From an uncultured Bacilli bacterium (lineage in GTDB: Bacteria > Bacillota_I > Bacilli_A > RF39 > UBA660): a DNA stretch of 31,062 bases. The notes beneath the pieces were generated by a model, which did no database searches, was not told the origin of the DNA, and saw only the letters and a program-made list of their open reading frames with translations. Of the stretch, positions 30,808-31,062 are shown one piece after another. How positions within the stretch are numbered: the stretch's first letter is position 1; each line of letters starts with the position of its first letter. The position numbers and the translations under genes were made by a program. The DNA is taken from contig CANROR010000006.1 of assembly GCA_947632275.1 (NCBI GenBank), forward strand, positions 1 through 31,062, in the 5' to 3' direction.

Positions 30808-31062
30808 GTTTGCTAAAAGTTCTTCTAAAGTATATGGATTTCCTTCCATTAATCTTTTGGCTGCTTCCATTTTGTTTTTCCCATTTCGATAACATGTTTC
30901 TAAATAACTTACTATCTTGGCATAATTATTCATGGTTGTATTATTTTTAAACATAAATGATACTACCAATTTTCTTTTTATTTGCCTTAATCCTAACTCG
31001 GCTGTATTGTTACTAAATGGTACTTCAAAATCTTTTATGAATAATAAATGATTATCTATATA
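30790..31062 (-). CDS. IS66-family transposase, C-terminal part (runs off the window)
   Basis: The minus strand is open from the window edge (31062) to TAA at 30790-30792: 90 codons. It reads 'DFEVPFSNNTAELGLRQIKR'...'YAKIVSYLETCYRNGKNKME' and 'AAKRLMEGNPYTLEELLANK'. The 'PFSNNTAE' motif carries the catalytic Glu of the IS66 DDE domain (usual 'PxxNNxAExxLR'), and 'xGKNxxEAxxxxxxGNP' is the usual IS66 C-terminus. Only the last ~90 of ~450-520 residues are visible, so intactness cannot be judged. The IS end should lie between lgt (30722) and 30790; a possible outer sequence is GGGTTACTATTCACGG (30731-30746), unconfirmed because the other end is not in the window. Confidence 0.85.
   Translation of the reverse strand, partial: YIDNHLLFIKDFEVPFSNNTAELGLRQIKRKLVVSFMFKNNTTMNNYAKIVSYLETCYRNGKNKMEAAKRLMEGNPYTLEELLANKNNEN

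Overview
The window comes from a very AT-rich, low-GC Gram-positive (Firmicutes/Bacilli-like) genome. Evidence: consensus sigma-A promoters (TTGACA-17-TATAAT), AGGAGG or AGGTGG ribosome binding sites, frequent GTG/TTG starts, a Firmicutes-type L10 leader, and intrinsic terminators that often overlap stop codons. TGA is used as a stop and TGG encodes Trp, so this is not the Mycoplasma code 4. The secreted-protein style (GLUG/LamG repeats, 'RP-(V/M)-(F/M)-YL' C-terminal domains) with an anaerobic pyruvate:ferredoxin oxidoreductase suggests an uncultured gut anaerobe of the RF39/RFN20-like kind. That placement is inference.

Layout. 1-2574: 3' part of a large GLUG-repeat/LamG surface protein and a decayed 3' remnant of another surface-protein gene. 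2606-5948: nifJ (PFOR). 5966-8658: an XRE regulator, recG, and on either side of recG two small-RNA-like units, each with its own promoter, a 5' hairpin at the predicted start and an intrinsic terminator. 8661-9705: a membrane-anchored Ig-like protein. 9786-12321: the rplK-rplA and rplJ-rplL ribosomal/stalk cluster with a hairpin leader before rplK and an L10 leader before rplJ; L11 has a ~60-residue acidic tail. 12411-14176: a surface protein behind an (AT)10 promoter spacer (phase-variation candidate), then a 44-aa prepilin-like gene and a 64-aa gene. 14182-17075 (minus): an AAA/DUF4143 ATPase, then a translationally coupled pair of a CPBP intramembrane protease and a metallophosphoesterase-fold protein that has lost its metal ligands.

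17092-26592 is a Tad/type II-secretion-like surface apparatus. Operon 1 encodes a signal-peptide/C-terminal-TM protein, a 1055-aa Cys-rich protein with a thioester-domain-like N-terminus, and a 139-aa membrane-anchored pseudopilin-like protein. A terminator and a new consensus promoter follow, then operon 2: a near-identical copy of the 139-aa gene, CpaB-like (SAF), TadA/CpaF ATPase, TadB-like and TadC-like proteins. An ER-type (SipW-like) signal peptidase follows as its own unit. The likely logic is that operon 2 builds the secretion/assembly platform and operon 1 supplies surface-exposed components. No prepilin peptidase is visible.

26608-31062: uvrA, a small minus-strand ORF, lgt, and at the right edge the C-terminal part of an IS66-type transposase. 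No tRNA, rRNA or CRISPR array was seen.
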